From: Bacteroidales bacterium
GTDB lineage: Bacteria; Bacteroidota; Bacteroidia; Bacteroidales; WCHB1-69
Length of the DNA stretch: 64,000 nucleotides
Direction: 5' to 3'
Assembly: GCA_017649855.1 (NCBI GenBank)
Contig: JAGCGA010000011.1
Span: forward strand, 37,810-101,809
The translations under genes and the position numbers were made by a program. Of the stretch, positions 15,781-25,013 are shown one piece after another. The notes below the pieces were generated by a model that saw nothing but the letters and a program-made list of their open reading frames with translations, was not told where the DNA came from and did no database searches. Position 1 is the stretch's first letter; every line of letters begins with the position of its first letter.

Positions 15781-17109
15781 ATGAAAAAAATATTTTTGTT
15801 ATTACTCAGCAATTTGCTGATACTGTTTGCATTAGCGCAGAATTCGGCAGGTGATCTGCCAGTCGACAAGTCCTCATTCACCTTGGAAGAATGCATTCGC
15901 TATGCTGAAACCTACAACTATTCGCTCCAGAGTTCTGCCCTGAATGTGGATGCGTCCGAACTGAGCCTGAAATCAGCGAAAGAGCACATTGCACCTTCTG
16001 TATCCGCCTCCGCCTCCCAAGGACTGAGTACCAACCATTACCAGCAGAGAGTGAGCTGGAATGGTAACTATGGTATCAATGCCGGCATGACGCTTTTCAA
16101 CGGACTGAGCAACTATAATTCCATTCAGCAGAGCAAACTTCAGGTGGAACAGTCGCAACTGGAGGTTGAGAGGAACAAGAACAATGTTCGGATTGCCATC
16201 ATCCAGGCTTTCCTCGCGGTGATGATGAACGAGGACCTTCTGGAGTATCAATATGAGGTGATGAACAGCAGCAGGGAACAGATGGAACAGGGCGCCCAGC
16301 AGTTCCAGGTGGGCCAGATCTTGGAAAGCGACTATAAACTGTTGCAGGCACAATATACATCCGACCGCTATAATGTGGAGAATACCAAACTCAACATCCA
16401 AAACAACCTGCTGACACTCAAGCAACTTCTGTCCATCAACCCCAACCAGGCCTTTTCCATTGTTCGTCCCGACAGTACCACCCTTTTCAAAAGCCTGGAG
16501 ATTCCTGAGCTGGACTATGTGCTTAATAGCGCCAATAGCTATCTCCCGGAGTTGAAAATCAGTGAGAATAACATTACGGATGCCAACTATACTGTCAAAT
16601 TGCAAAAAGCCAATTTCTATCCCTCCCTCTCCCTCAATGCCGGTGTGAGTACGGGTTATAATAACAGCAACCTGGTGGAGAATGAAAAATGGGGGACGCA
16701 ACTTTGGCATGGCCTCGGCGAAAATGTGGGGTTGAGCTTGAATATCCCCATTTACCAACACAGCGATGTGCGGCATAATGTGCAGCAAGCCCAACTTCGT
16801 GTTCGACAGGCAGAACTGAGCAACATGGAAACCCAGAACCAGATTAACCAAGAGTTGCAACAGTACTATATCGATGTGCTCTCCGCCCAAAACGACTATC
16901 TGGTGGCCGAGGCGCAAAAAGAAGCCTATGAGGCTAACTATCACGCCTATACCTTTAAGTTCAAGTATGGCTCGATCACGGCTGTAGACCTGATCCAACA
17001 GCAGACCAACTACTTGAACCAACTCAACAAATATATGCAGGCTAAATATTCCTATGTGCTTAAACGCAAAATCTTGGATGTGATGATGGGCCAAGAGGTG
17101 CGTTTGTAA
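15781..17109 (+). CDS. TolC-family outer-membrane efflux protein
   Basis: A 442-residue protein with a signal peptide (about 1-19, ending FALAQ). The rest shows the TolC pattern: two related halves of long helices rich in Gln, Asn and Ala (VEQSQLEVERNKNNVRIAII, QINQELQQYYIDVLSAQNDY), each joined to short beta strands. TLEECIRYAETYNYSLQ is the usual start of the first repeat. As a trimer such proteins form the channel through the outer membrane and periplasm for tripartite efflux pumps. The adaptor, ATPase and permease genes follow on the same strand, so it is the exit duct of this pump. Confidence 0.9.
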   Translation: MKKIFLLLLSNLLILFALAQNSAGDLPVDKSSFTLEECIRYAETYNYSLQSSALNVDASELSLKSAKEHIAPSVSASASQGLSTNHYQQRVSWNGNYGINAGMTLFNGLSNYNSIQQSKLQVEQSQLEVERNKNNVRIAIIQAFLAVMMNEDLLEYQYEVMNSSREQMEQGAQQFQVGQILESDYKLLQAQYTSDRYNVENTKLNIQNNLLTLKQLLSINPNQAFSIVRPDSTTLFKSLEIPELDYVLNSANSYLPELKISENNITDANYTVKLQKANFYPSLSLNAGVSTGYNNSNLVENEKWGTQLWHGLGENVGLSLNIPIYQHSDVRHNVQQAQLRVRQAELSNMETQNQINQELQQYYIDVLSAQNDYLVAEAQKEAYEANYHAYTFKFKYGSITAVDLIQQQTNYLNQLNKYMQAKYSYVLKRKILDVMMGQEVRL

Positions 17110-17149
17110 GGTTTCAGCGTTTTTTTAATTGAAAGTAAATCAAATTCAT

Positions 17150-18400
17150 ATGACAAAAAAAATATCTAAAAAAGCAAAATGGTTGATTGCCATAGCTGTG
17201 GTCATTCTTCTAGCGCTCATTTTATGGATCGCTCTGAAGAAAGGGAAACATGCTGAAATGCAGATTGAAACCGTGCGCAGTGCCATCGATAGCATCGAGG
17301 TGACAGTGACGGCTACAGGTGAACTGCAACCCGTCTATAAAGTGGATGTCGGCACACAGGTTTCCGGTATTGTGCAACATATCTATGTGGATTTCAATTC
17401 TGTGGTGAAGAAAGGTCAGCTGCTGGCCGAACTGGACCGATCGAATTTGAATGAACAGTTCGCACAGGCCCAGACGAGTGTGTCAAACGCCAAGAGCAAC
17501 TTGACACTGGCTCAGCAACAGTTTGATCGTATCAAGGCCTTGTATGACAACAAAGCAGCCACTCAGGAGTCGTACGAGTCGGCAGTCAACTCGCTGAATC
17601 TGGCCAAGAACCAACTCAAGACGGCTCAGTCGGAACTGTCGCGTGCCCAGACCAACCTCTCCTACGCCACCATCTATTCGCCTATCGACGGTGTCATCAT
17701 GGATAAGGCGGTGGAGGAGGGCCAGACGGTGGCTTCTTCCTTCAGCACCCCGACGCTGTTCACTATTGCCAACGACTTGACACAGATGCAGGTGGAGGCT
17801 TCCGTGGACGAAGCGGATATTGGCGAGGTGAAAGCCGGCCAGCCCGTGACCTTCACCGTGGATGCTTTCCCGGATGATGTCTTCTCCGGCTCAGTAAAAG
17901 AGGTCCGTATCAACCCGACGGTCACCTCCAACGTGGTCACCTACACCGTCATCATCAATGCCCCCAACCCCGAGTCCAAACTCTTCCCGGGCATGACCGC
18001 CAATGTGGTCATCACCACTAAGAAAGAGGCTGGCGTCTGCATCCCCATGACGGCCCTGTATGCCTCCATTGATCAAGAAGTACTCAAACAGTTCGAGAAG
18101 AAAGGTTACACCTTTAAGTCGCTCTATAAGAATCAAGAAGAGCTGACCCAAGGATTAAAGGATATCACTAAAAAAACCATCTGGGTGAAACGTGGGGAGA
18201 AAAACTACGAGCAGGTGAGTGTCACCGTAGGATTGAACAATGGGGTCAAAACCTTGGTCACCGACGGCTTGCAAGAAGGAGCGGAGGTTGTTACCGGAGT
18301 CAGTGAGGCCATGCCAGGGATGCCTCCAGGCATGAATGCGAAAGAAAAGGGTAACTCAAATCCTTTTATGCCCGGACGACCGGAACGAAAGTCAAGATAG
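17150..18400 (+). CDS. Periplasmic adaptor (membrane fusion) protein, MacA type
   Basis: A 416-residue protein anchored by an N-terminal helix (about 13-31, WLIAIAVVILLALILWIAL). The biotinyl-lipoyl half domains (TATGELQPVYKVDVGTQVSG; TIYSPIDGVIMDKAVEEGQT) flank a coiled-coil hairpin (about 95-170, rich in Gln, Ala and Asn). Beta-barrel and membrane-proximal domains follow. The tail is basic, with a Gly-Met-Pro-rich stretch. It bridges the inner-membrane MacB-like transporter and the TolC-like duct. The ATG at 17150 is preferred over the TTG at 17129, because it leads directly into the lysine-rich pre-helix segment. Confidence 0.9.
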   Translation: MTKKISKKAKWLIAIAVVILLALILWIALKKGKHAEMQIETVRSAIDSIEVTVTATGELQPVYKVDVGTQVSGIVQHIYVDFNSVVKKGQLLAELDRSNLNEQFAQAQTSVSNAKSNLTLAQQQFDRIKALYDNKAATQESYESAVNSLNLAKNQLKTAQSELSRAQTNLSYATIYSPIDGVIMDKAVEEGQTVASSFSTPTLFTIANDLTQMQVEASVDEADIGEVKAGQPVTFTVDAFPDDVFSGSVKEVRINPTVTSNVVTYTVIINAPNPESKLFPGMTANVVITTKKEAGVCIPMTALYASIDQEVLKQFEKKGYTFKSLYKNQEELTQGLKDITKKTIWVKRGEKNYEQVSVTVGLNNGVKTLVTDGLQEGAEVVTGVSEAMPGMPPGMNAKEKGNSNPFMPGRPERKSR

Positions 18401-18432
18401 CAAAGGGCTCATAAGCTTTTTACTAAAAACTG

Positions 18433-19182
18433 ATGATTATGGCGAAAGACATCTTGAAAGTAGAGCATCTGGAGCGTGTGTTCCGTGTGGGTAGCGAGGA
18501 CGTGCATGCCTTGCGAGGGGTCTCCTTTACCATCGCTGAAGGCGAGTTTGTGAGCATCATGGGAACGAGCGGTTCGGGAAAATCCACCCTGCTGAACATA
18601 TTGGGATGCTTGGACACTCCCTCCGCTGGCGACTATATCATTGATGGTGTCTCCATCAAGAACCTGAGTAAAAATGAGTTGTCGACATTGCGTAACCGCA
18701 AGATCGGTTTTGTGTTCCAAAACTACAACCTGCTGGCCCGCACTACTGCCATCGAAAATGTGGAACTTCCCTTGTTTTACAATAACAGTGTGCCAGCCAA
18801 GGAACGGCGCGACAGGGCTATAGAAGCTCTGAAACTGGTGGGACTGGAGAACCGTATGGAACACATGCCCAACCAGCTCTCCGGCGGACAACAACAGCGT
18901 GTGGCCATCGCCCGCGCACTGGTCAATGATCCTGTCATCTTGCTGGCCGACGAAGCCACCGGCAACCTGGACACCCGCACCTCCTACGAAATCATGAGCC
19001 TGTTTCAGGATCTGCACAGCCAAGGCAAAACCATTGCCTTCGTGACGCACGAGCCCGATATCGCCACCTTCACTACCCGCAAAATCAAACTCCGCGACGG
19101 ACAAGTCATCGAAGACGCTCCCATTGATACCCAGTCGGCTTCCGAAGCGCTGGCCGCCCTCAACCTCCAGAAAGAAGATTAA
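18433..19182 (+). CDS. ABC transporter ATP-binding protein, MacB/LolD type
   Basis: A 249-residue ATPase. Walker [10 protein letters not shown] is at 44-52. The Q-loop segment [13 protein letters not shown], the signature [15 protein letters not shown], Walker [14 protein letters not shown] and the switch His in FVTHEPD are all present, so it should be active. This subfamily powers efflux or lipoprotein export together with a four-helix permease. In MacB the ATPase and permease are fused; here they are separate genes, three bases apart. Start at 18433 or the Met two codons later (18439). Confidence 0.93.
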   Translation: MIMAKDILKVEHLERVFRVGSEDVHALRGVSFTIAEGEFVSIMGTSGSGKSTLLNILGCLDTPSAGDYIIDGVSIKNLSKNELSTLRNRKIGFVFQNYNLLARTTAIENVELPLFYNNSVPAKERRDRAIEALKLVGLENRMEHMPNQLSGGQQQRVAIARALVNDPVILLADEATGNLDTRTSYEIMSLFQDLHSQGKTIAFVTHEPDIATFTTRKIKLRDGQVIEDAPIDTQSASEALAALNLQKED

Positions 19183-19185
19183 GTT

Positions 19186-20406
19186 ATGAATATAGGAAAC
19201 CTCATCAAAATAGCCTTCCGATCTCTGCTGCGCAACAAGATGCGTACCGCCCTTACCATGCTCGGCATCGTCATCGGCATTGCCTCTGTGATTGCCATGG
19301 TCAGCATCGGTCAGGCTTCCACCCAAAGTGTCAAATCCGAACTCTCTTCCATGGGTTCAAATATGATTATGATCATGCCTGCCCGCCAACATCGTGGCGG
19401 TGTGGATATGGGAATGTCTTCATCCAAATCTTTGGACAATAAGGATCTGGAATCCTTGATCCAGAATACCCGCTACGTGGCTGCTGTCTCCCCCATGGTG
19501 AGTAGCAGCAAACAGCTGATATACGGTAATAATAACCACAGCTGCTCTGTGAATGGTGTCTCCGCCTCCTACTTGGAAATTCGAAAATATGATCTTCAGG
19601 AGGGTGTGATGTTCACAGAAGAGGATGTGAAACGCTATAGCAAGGTGTGCGTCATCGGTCAGACAGTCGTAAAGGAACTGTTCACCAATGGGGAAGATCC
19701 CATCGGGAAATCTATCCGATTTGGCTCCATTCCCATGACGGTCATCGGAGTCTTAGCCTCCAAAGGCCAAAGTGGCATGGGCGATGACCAGGATGATATT
19801 GTGCTGGCTCCTTATACTACCATTCAGAAGCGTTTCTTGGGAATCACCCACTTCAATATGTTGTTCGCCTCTGCCACTTCGGAAGAGGAATCCGAATTGG
19901 CTGCCACCGAAATCACCTACATCCTGCGTAGTAACCACGGCATCAAGAGTGGGATGGAGGATGACTTCGACATCCGCACGCAGGAGGAGTTGGTCTCTAC
20001 CATCAGCTCTGTCACCGGCTTGATGACCACCTTGCTGGCCGCCATCGCTTCCATCTCCTTGGTGGTGGGCGGTATTGGCATTATGAACATCATGTATGTT
20101 ACCGTGACAGAACGTACCAAAGAGATTGGTCTGCGCATGGCAATCGGTGCTCACAACCGTGACATCAAGTTGCAGTTTCTCAGCGAGAGTGTCATCCTGA
20201 GTCTGATAGGTGGCATCATCGGCATTATCTTGGGTTTGATAATCTCGTATATGGCTTCCAAACTGATGAAAATGCCATATGTAGTGAGTGAAATGGCTAT
20301 TTTGGGGTCTTTTGTGGTTTGTGCGCTCACCGGTATTTTCTTCGGCTGGTATCCGGCCAAGAAGGCTGCCAATATGGACCCGATTTCCGCATTGCGTTAC
20401 GAGTAA
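19186..20406 (+). CDS. ABC transporter permease, MacB/FtsX type
   Basis: A 406-residue inner-membrane protein. The first helix is at about 20-42 (TALTMLGIVIGIASVIAMVS). A large periplasmic domain (about 45-275) follows, then three helices near the C-terminus (about 278-305, 330-355, 365-390), the FtsX/MacB_PCD plan. NIMYVTVTERTKEIGLRMAIGA is the conserved coupling segment, and ISALRYE ends the protein as usual. With the ATPase, adaptor and TolC genes it forms a complete MacAB-TolC-like pump. The cargo is unknown; macrolides, peptides and lipids are known for relatives. Confidence 0.92.
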   Translation: MNIGNLIKIAFRSLLRNKMRTALTMLGIVIGIASVIAMVSIGQASTQSVKSELSSMGSNMIMIMPARQHRGGVDMGMSSSKSLDNKDLESLIQNTRYVAAVSPMVSSSKQLIYGNNNHSCSVNGVSASYLEIRKYDLQEGVMFTEEDVKRYSKVCVIGQTVVKELFTNGEDPIGKSIRFGSIPMTVIGVLASKGQSGMGDDQDDIVLAPYTTIQKRFLGITHFNMLFASATSEEESELAATEITYILRSNHGIKSGMEDDFDIRTQEELVSTISSVTGLMTTLLAAIASISLVVGGIGIMNIMYVTVTERTKEIGLRMAIGAHNRDIKLQFLSESVILSLIGGIIGIILGLIISYMASKLMKMPYVVSEMAILGSFVVCALTGIFFGWYPAKKAANMDPISALRYE

Positions 20407-20412
20407 ACGAGC

Positions 20413-21642
20413 CTATTCAAACCGAATGGCCTCTACCGGAGTGATCTTGCGCCCAACTACCCAGGCGGGCAGCACCAGCACCAGCATGCAGACAGCAAAT
20501 ACTCCGATATTCAACAAGAGAATGCTTCCCACATTGAAATGGATGGGTACCGCATTGACATAATAGGTCTCAGGATTCAGTTTTACCAGGTGAAAATGTT
20601 GTTGCAAGAAGCCCAATATCAATCCTAAGGCATTGCCAATCAGCATGCCCCGGAGCAGAATCTGTCCAGCTACCAACATGAAGGATCGCATCACATGGCC
20701 TGTCCTCATACCCATGGCTTTCAGGATGCCGATGGTTTGGGTCTGTTCCAAGATGACTATGAAGAAAATGGAGATGATGGTGATGAGACAGACGCAGGTG
20801 GTGATGGCCAACAGAATGGCCACGTTGGTGTCAAACAAGGCTAGCCAGTCAAAAATGTCAGGATACAGCTGTTTGATGGTCTCTGCCTTCAGATCATAGT
20901 CTGCATGGTGGTGAACATACTGCCCCATCTCGTCTATCTTGTCGTAATCGCGAATCAGCACCTCCATTCCGCTGATCTGCGAAGAGTCCCAGTCGTTAAG
21001 TTTCTGTATCTGACGAAGATCCACCAGCGCATAGCGTTCGTCATACTCGGTCATGCCGGTTTCGTAGAGCCCGCAGATGGTGAAACTGCGCGCTCGCGGA
21101 GGGTCCTGCACGAAATAGGTCTGCACCTTGTCCCCGACCTTCAACTGTAGTTTGCCAGCCATCCGCTTGGAAAGGATGATCTGGTTGGAGGCAGCACTGT
21201 CCGGCAGCTGTAGCAAGGATCCTTCCACCAAGTTCTGTTGGAACAACTCTGGCACAAAGGTCTCGTCAATGCCCTTGAGCACGATGCCTTCCACCTGGTC
21301 GGCAGTCTTCACCACACCCACCTTGGTGGCGTAGTTCTGCACCCCCACAATGTCTGGATGCCGGCGAAGCAGCGGTACTACGGCCTGCTCTTTGTCGATA
21401 GGGGTTTGTTCAAAGGAGTAGTTCTGGTCGAAATGGGTAATGCGGATGTGTGAACCCATGGCGATGACGCGGTCACGGATGGCTTTTTTGTATCCCGCCG
21501 TAATACCCAAGGCCAAGATCATAATGACTAAGCCCAGGGAGATGCCGCATACCGAAAGCCGAATGATGGGGCGCGAAAAGGTGTTGCCCTTGTCTTTCAG
21601 GATGTGGTGCGACAAAAAGAGATGAAAGGGTGCCCGCGCCAT
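20413..21642 (-). CDS. FtsX-family ABC permease, LolC/LolE-like
   Basis: A 409-residue membrane protein with a first helix at about 25-50 (IIRLSVCGISLGLVIMILAL), a periplasmic domain, and three C-terminal helices. The opening HLFLSHHILKDKGN resembles the LolC/LolE start. The segment ILEQTQTIGILKAMGM and the end ITPVEAIRFE are FtsX-family hallmarks. LolC/E permeases extract lipoproteins from the inner membrane with LolD. No dedicated ATPase gene is next to it here; it may share one encoded elsewhere. It starts 10 bases after an outer-membrane protein gene on the same strand and is convergent with the MacB-type permease. Confidence 0.82.
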   Translation of the reverse strand: MARAPFHLFLSHHILKDKGNTFSRPIIRLSVCGISLGLVIMILALGITAGYKKAIRDRVIAMGSHIRITHFDQNYSFEQTPIDKEQAVVPLLRRHPDIVGVQNYATKVGVVKTADQVEGIVLKGIDETFVPELFQQNLVEGSLLQLPDSAASNQIILSKRMAGKLQLKVGDKVQTYFVQDPPRARSFTICGLYETGMTEYDERYALVDLRQIQKLNDWDSSQISGMEVLIRDYDKIDEMGQYVHHHADYDLKAETIKQLYPDIFDWLALFDTNVAILLAITTCVCLITIISIFFIVILEQTQTIGILKAMGMRTGHVMRSFMLVAGQILLRGMLIGNALGLILGFLQQHFHLVKLNPETYYVNAVPIHFNVGSILLLNIGVFAVCMLVLVLPAWVVGRKITPVEAIRFE

Positions 21643-21652
21643 GATGTATTGT

Positions 21653-22243
21653 CTAGAAATGGAAACGGATACCTATCCGGGCAAACATGGGGAATGGCCG
21701 GTAAATGGCATATTCAAACTTCCGGTCGCTATGATAGGGATACAGGATATACATGGCGTAGATACTCAACTTGTCGGAAATCATGGCGTTGGAATTGAAT
21801 CCGATACCCGCCGCCACCGCATGCACGTTATGCCGGTATGGCATATCATCGTTGAGATCGATATAAGGATAGTTTAAAAACTCATAGCCCACATGAAGGA
21901 TCAGATAGTCCAATAACGTGACTTCTCCAAAAGCGCTGCCACCAAAACAATGGCTGACACTCTCTCTGGATAAGCTGTATTCCAACTCATAACGGGGTCC
22001 GATGCCAATGGTGAACATTTCGTTGAGCCGTATGCCCGCCTCAGCCATGAGCGCTAGCCTGAAACCGAAATTAGAGTTGAGATTGCCTCCAACGAAGAAG
22101 TCATAGTTGCGCTCTGGCTTCTCAGCCCTCTCCTGCTGTTTTTCTCCTGAACGCAGGCTGTAAGGTACGGATACGCTTTGTGCCCGCAGAATGCCAGGCA
22201 GACACAATACAATGATGGACAAAATGAGAATTGCCTTTTTCAT
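21653..22243 (-). CDS. Small outer-membrane beta-barrel protein
   Basis: A 196-residue protein with a signal peptide (MKKAILILSIIVLCLPGILR, cut after AQ). From residue 45 on it has alternating strands (YDFFVGGNLNSNFGFRLAL, MFTIGIGPRYELEYSL, LHVGYEFLNYPYIDL) and ends RIGIRFHF, with a terminal Phe as expected for barrel assembly. An eight-strand barrel of the OmpA/OmpX size class is likely. The first gene of a two-gene unit with the LolC/E-like permease. Specific role unknown. Confidence 0.7.
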   Translation of the reverse strand: MKKAILILSIIVLCLPGILRAQSVSVPYSLRSGEKQQERAEKPERNYDFFVGGNLNSNFGFRLALMAEAGIRLNEMFTIGIGPRYELEYSLSRESVSHCFGGSAFGEVTLLDYLILHVGYEFLNYPYIDLNDDMPYRHNVHAVAAGIGFNSNAMISDKLSIYAMYILYPYHSDRKFEYAIYRPFPMFARIGIRFHF

Positions 22244-22264
22244 AATTTTTCTTTTTTAAAAATG

Positions 22265-22272
22265 CAAAAATA
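22265..22272 (-). promoter_or_regulatory. Promoter -7 box of the outer-membrane protein/permease unit
   Basis: TATTTTTG on the minus strand, 21 bases upstream of the start at 22243. Confidence 0.7.
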
Positions 22273-22389
22273 CAAAAAAATGATGATTACGCACTTCTTG
22301 GCCTAAGAAGTCTTCTTCAGCAAGTATTGCAGTGCTTCGGCGCAAGTGTAGGGGTGATTTCATCTGTTGGCAGGTATTCGTAATTTGTG

Positions 22390-22397
22390 TACCTTTG
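22390..22397 (+). promoter_or_regulatory. Promoter -7 box of umuDC
   Basis: TACCTTTG, 33 bases upstream of umuD. I see no palindrome around it that I could call a LexA box. Confidence 0.6.
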
Positions 22398-22430
22398 CAG
22401 TCTGTTATCGAACCCTGTCAATCATAAGAT

Positions 22431-22868
22431 ATGGCCAAAGTTAAAATTCTGGGGAAAGGGTTTTCCCATCAAAATGAGTTGAAATTCGCGGATGCTATCA
22501 AAGCGGGTTTCCCGTCGCCGGCGGAAGATTATCGCCATGATGGACTCGACTTCAACCGCGACCTTATCCGCCATCCGGAGGCTACCTTTTATGGCCGCGT
22601 GGACGGAGACTCCATGATCGATGCCGGCATCTCTGATGGTGACCTGGCTGTCATCGACAGGGCAGTGGAGGCTACCCATGGCGATGTGATCGTGGCATAT
22701 GTGAACGAGGAGTTCACCATCAAATACCTGGATCTGTCGCATCAAAAGGAAGGCTATATCGAACTGCGACCTGCCAATGCCAAGTACCAGCCTATCCGTA
22801 TCAGCGCGGATGACGACTTCGAAGTGTGGGGCGTGGTGGTATGGACAATCAAACCTTGGAAACGTTAG
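22431..22868 (+). CDS. umuD: DNA polymerase V accessory subunit UmuD (self-cleaving)
   Basis: A 145-residue LexA-like peptidase. The Ala25-Gly26 cleavage site lies in KAGFPSPAEDY. The catalytic Ser61 is in DGDSMIDAGI and the Lys98 general base is in EEFTIKYL. After RecA-stimulated self-cleavage the product joins UmuC to form the translesion polymerase used in the SOS response. The gene is four bases upstream of umuC, with which it is surely co-transcribed. Confidence 0.95.
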   Translation: MAKVKILGKGFSHQNELKFADAIKAGFPSPAEDYRHDGLDFNRDLIRHPEATFYGRVDGDSMIDAGISDGDLAVIDRAVEATHGDVIVAYVNEEFTIKYLDLSHQKEGYIELRPANAKYQPIRISADDDFEVWGVVVWTIKPWKR

Positions 22869-22871
22869 GCT

Positions 22872-24167
22872 ATGTACGGCATCATCGATTGCGACAACTG
22901 CTATGTCTCCTGTGAGCGTGTTTTTCGTCCTGACCTGAAAAACAAGCCTGTAGTGGTGCTGTCCAACAATGATGGTTGCGTGGTGGCCCGTTCCAACGAG
23001 GCTAAAAAACTGGGCATCAAAGCTGGAATGCCCTATTATCAGTTGCAAGAGAAGTTCCCGGGTCAGCAAGTGACAGCCTTCTCCTCCAATTACGAGTTGT
23101 ATGGCGAGATGACAGGCCGGGTGGTCAGCCTTATCCGACAAGCCGCCCCTAACTATTTCCGCTATTCTATTGACGAGTGTTTTGTCAACCTGAAGAAGAT
23201 GGAGACTCCTGACTTGAAGCTTTGGGGCGAACAACTCCATCAGAAGGTTATGCGCTATGTGGGCATGCCCATCAGCATCGGCATCGCTTCCAATAAAACG
23301 CTCGCCAAAGTTGCCAGTCATTTTGCAAAACGATATCCCGGTTACAAGCATTGCTGCCTTATCGATACCGATGCGAAACGGGAGAAGGCCCTGAAACTAT
23401 TCCCTATCGAGGATGTGTGGGGTATCGGCCGCCGCTATGCCGCTAAACTCAAGTCCATGGGTGTGCTCACCGCCTGGGATTTTGCCATGCGGAGTCCCGA
23501 CTGGGTACGTCACACCTTTCATAATGTTGTCATCTTCCGTACCTGGCGGGAACTGAATGGCGAAGACTGTGTCCCCGAAGAGGAAATGGCCAAGAAGAAG
23601 AGCATCTGCACCAGCCGTAGCTTTAACGGGATGATATCTGAATTTTCAGATCTGAAAACCCATATCTCCAACTATGCGGCCCACTGCGCTGAAAAACTCC
23701 GGCAAGAGGGCTCCGTAGCCTCCGCCGTGAGCGTCTTCATCCGCACGAACCCCTTCCGTGAGGACTTGCCCCAATATGAAAATTTTGTCGAATATCCGCT
23801 CTATACGGCTACCAACTCTACCATCACCATCGTGAAGGCCTGTACGCAGGCTTTGGAAAGAATTTATCGTCCGGGATTTCAATACAAGAAGGCCGGCGTG
23901 ATTGTCATGCAAACCTCTCCTGAAACGGCAGTGCAATCCTCCCTGTTCGACCTCAACGCGGACCAGTTCGACAAACTGAAAAAACTGGATCGTGTCCTCG
24001 ACAGAATCAATAAGGTGAATGGCACAGAAACGGTAGTGCTCGGTTCGCAGCAATATACCCCAAAGACTCCTAACGGCAAAGCGGAGGTTTTTGCCAATGT
24101 TATCAAACATGACTTCCGCAGTCCAAATCCCACCACCCGCTGGAGTGATATCATCTTGCTGAAATAG
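22872..24167 (+). CDS. umuC: DNA polymerase V catalytic subunit UmuC (Y family)
   Basis: A 431-residue Y-family polymerase. The first metal-binding Asp is in YGIIDCDNCYVSCERVF; NNDGCVVARSNEAKKLGI forms the dNTP pocket; the catalytic SIDECFVNL is at about 96-104. A helix-hairpin-helix segment (IEDVWGIGRRYAAKLKSMGV) and the little-finger domain (about 235-350) follow. A C-terminal tail of about 60 residues, including the DUF4113-like end (PTTRWSDIILLK), is typical of UmuC. It copies past DNA lesions at the cost of fidelity. Confidence 0.96.
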   Translation: MYGIIDCDNCYVSCERVFRPDLKNKPVVVLSNNDGCVVARSNEAKKLGIKAGMPYYQLQEKFPGQQVTAFSSNYELYGEMTGRVVSLIRQAAPNYFRYSIDECFVNLKKMETPDLKLWGEQLHQKVMRYVGMPISIGIASNKTLAKVASHFAKRYPGYKHCCLIDTDAKREKALKLFPIEDVWGIGRRYAAKLKSMGVLTAWDFAMRSPDWVRHTFHNVVIFRTWRELNGEDCVPEEEMAKKKSICTSRSFNGMISEFSDLKTHISNYAAHCAEKLRQEGSVASAVSVFIRTNPFREDLPQYENFVEYPLYTATNSTITIVKACTQALERIYRPGFQYKKAGVIVMQTSPETAVQSSLFDLNADQFDKLKKLDRVLDRINKVNGTETVVLGSQQYTPKTPNGKAEVFANVIKHDFRSPNPTTRWSDIILLK

Positions 24168-24296
24168 GCTGACAATGAGACGGATAGATGTTGCAAATTA
24201 TAGATGAGCAATCAGGAAGGCCCAAGGACTTGATAAGTTGTAAAAAAACAGACAATCCATATAATAACACACTTTTTTTTACGTTTTAGCAACGCT

Positions 24297-25013
24297 ATGT
24301 ATTTGGTTATCGATATCGGAAACACATTAAAGAAAGCGGCGCTCTTTGAAGAAGACGGATGCCTGGAAAAACAATTCTACTGGGAAGAGGTGGATTCCTT
24401 GCTGGATCTTCTGACCCCGTATGAGGTGCAGTCATGCCTTGTTTCCACGGTTCGGGACGACGGGCCGATGTTGGCCGATATCTTAAAACGCCATTTCCCG
24501 ACCTTGCTTTTCACAACGGACATGCCCTTGCCTGTCGTTTTGCGTTATGACACCCCCCGCACTTTGGGCACCGACCGCATAGCCTGTGCTGTGGGAGCTC
24601 ATTCTCTTTTTCCAGACAGGGATGTGCTTGCTATTCAAGCGGGAACGTGCCTGGTGGCCGATGTCGTTACCGCTAATGCGGAATATCTGGGTGGGTCCAT
24701 TGCTCCGGGAGTCCGGATGCGCTTTGCCGCCCTTGCCCAAGGCACCGCCCATCTGCCTTTGGTGCAACCACAACCCGATAGCGATGTGATCGGTAAATCT
24801 ACCGAGTCATCCATCCTTTCCGGCGTGATCCACGGGATCCGCTTTGAAATTGACGGCATGATTGATCACTATAACACCCTGTTTCCCGAGCTGCAAATTA
24901 TCCTTACGGGTGGTGATCTGCCGCTGTTGAAAGATTTAATAAAAAATCGTATCTTTGCCGCTCCAAATTTAGTCCTGTCAGGACTATATCGAATACTGAG
25001 ATATAATGCTTAA
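24297..25013 (+). CDS. coaX: Type III pantothenate kinase
   Basis: A 238-residue ASKHA-fold kinase for the first step of coenzyme A synthesis (pantothenate to 4'-phosphopantothenate). The phosphate-binding loop is in VIDIGNTLKKAALF at the N-terminus. The motif LGTDRIACAVGAHSLFP contains the catalytic Asp, and QAGTCLVADVV is the second phosphate loop. GGSIAPGVRMRFAALAQGTAHL matches the family core. ILTGGD is the third nucleotide-binding piece. The last eight bases overlap the next gene, the start of a four-gene unit ending in lptC. Confidence 0.93.
   Translation: MYLVIDIGNTLKKAALFEEDGCLEKQFYWEEVDSLLDLLTPYEVQSCLVSTVRDDGPMLADILKRHFPTLLFTTDMPLPVVLRYDTPRTLGTDRIACAVGAHSLFPDRDVLAIQAGTCLVADVVTANAEYLGGSIAPGVRMRFAALAQGTAHLPLVQPQPDSDVIGKSTESSILSGVIHGIRFEIDGMIDHYNTLFPELQIILTGGDLPLLKDLIKNRIFAAPNLVLSGLYRILRYNA

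Noticed and set aside
22300..22430. LexA operator upstream of umuDC
   Set aside because: No convincing palindrome near the promoter; LexA boxes of Bacteroidetes are poorly conserved, so I leave it uncalled.
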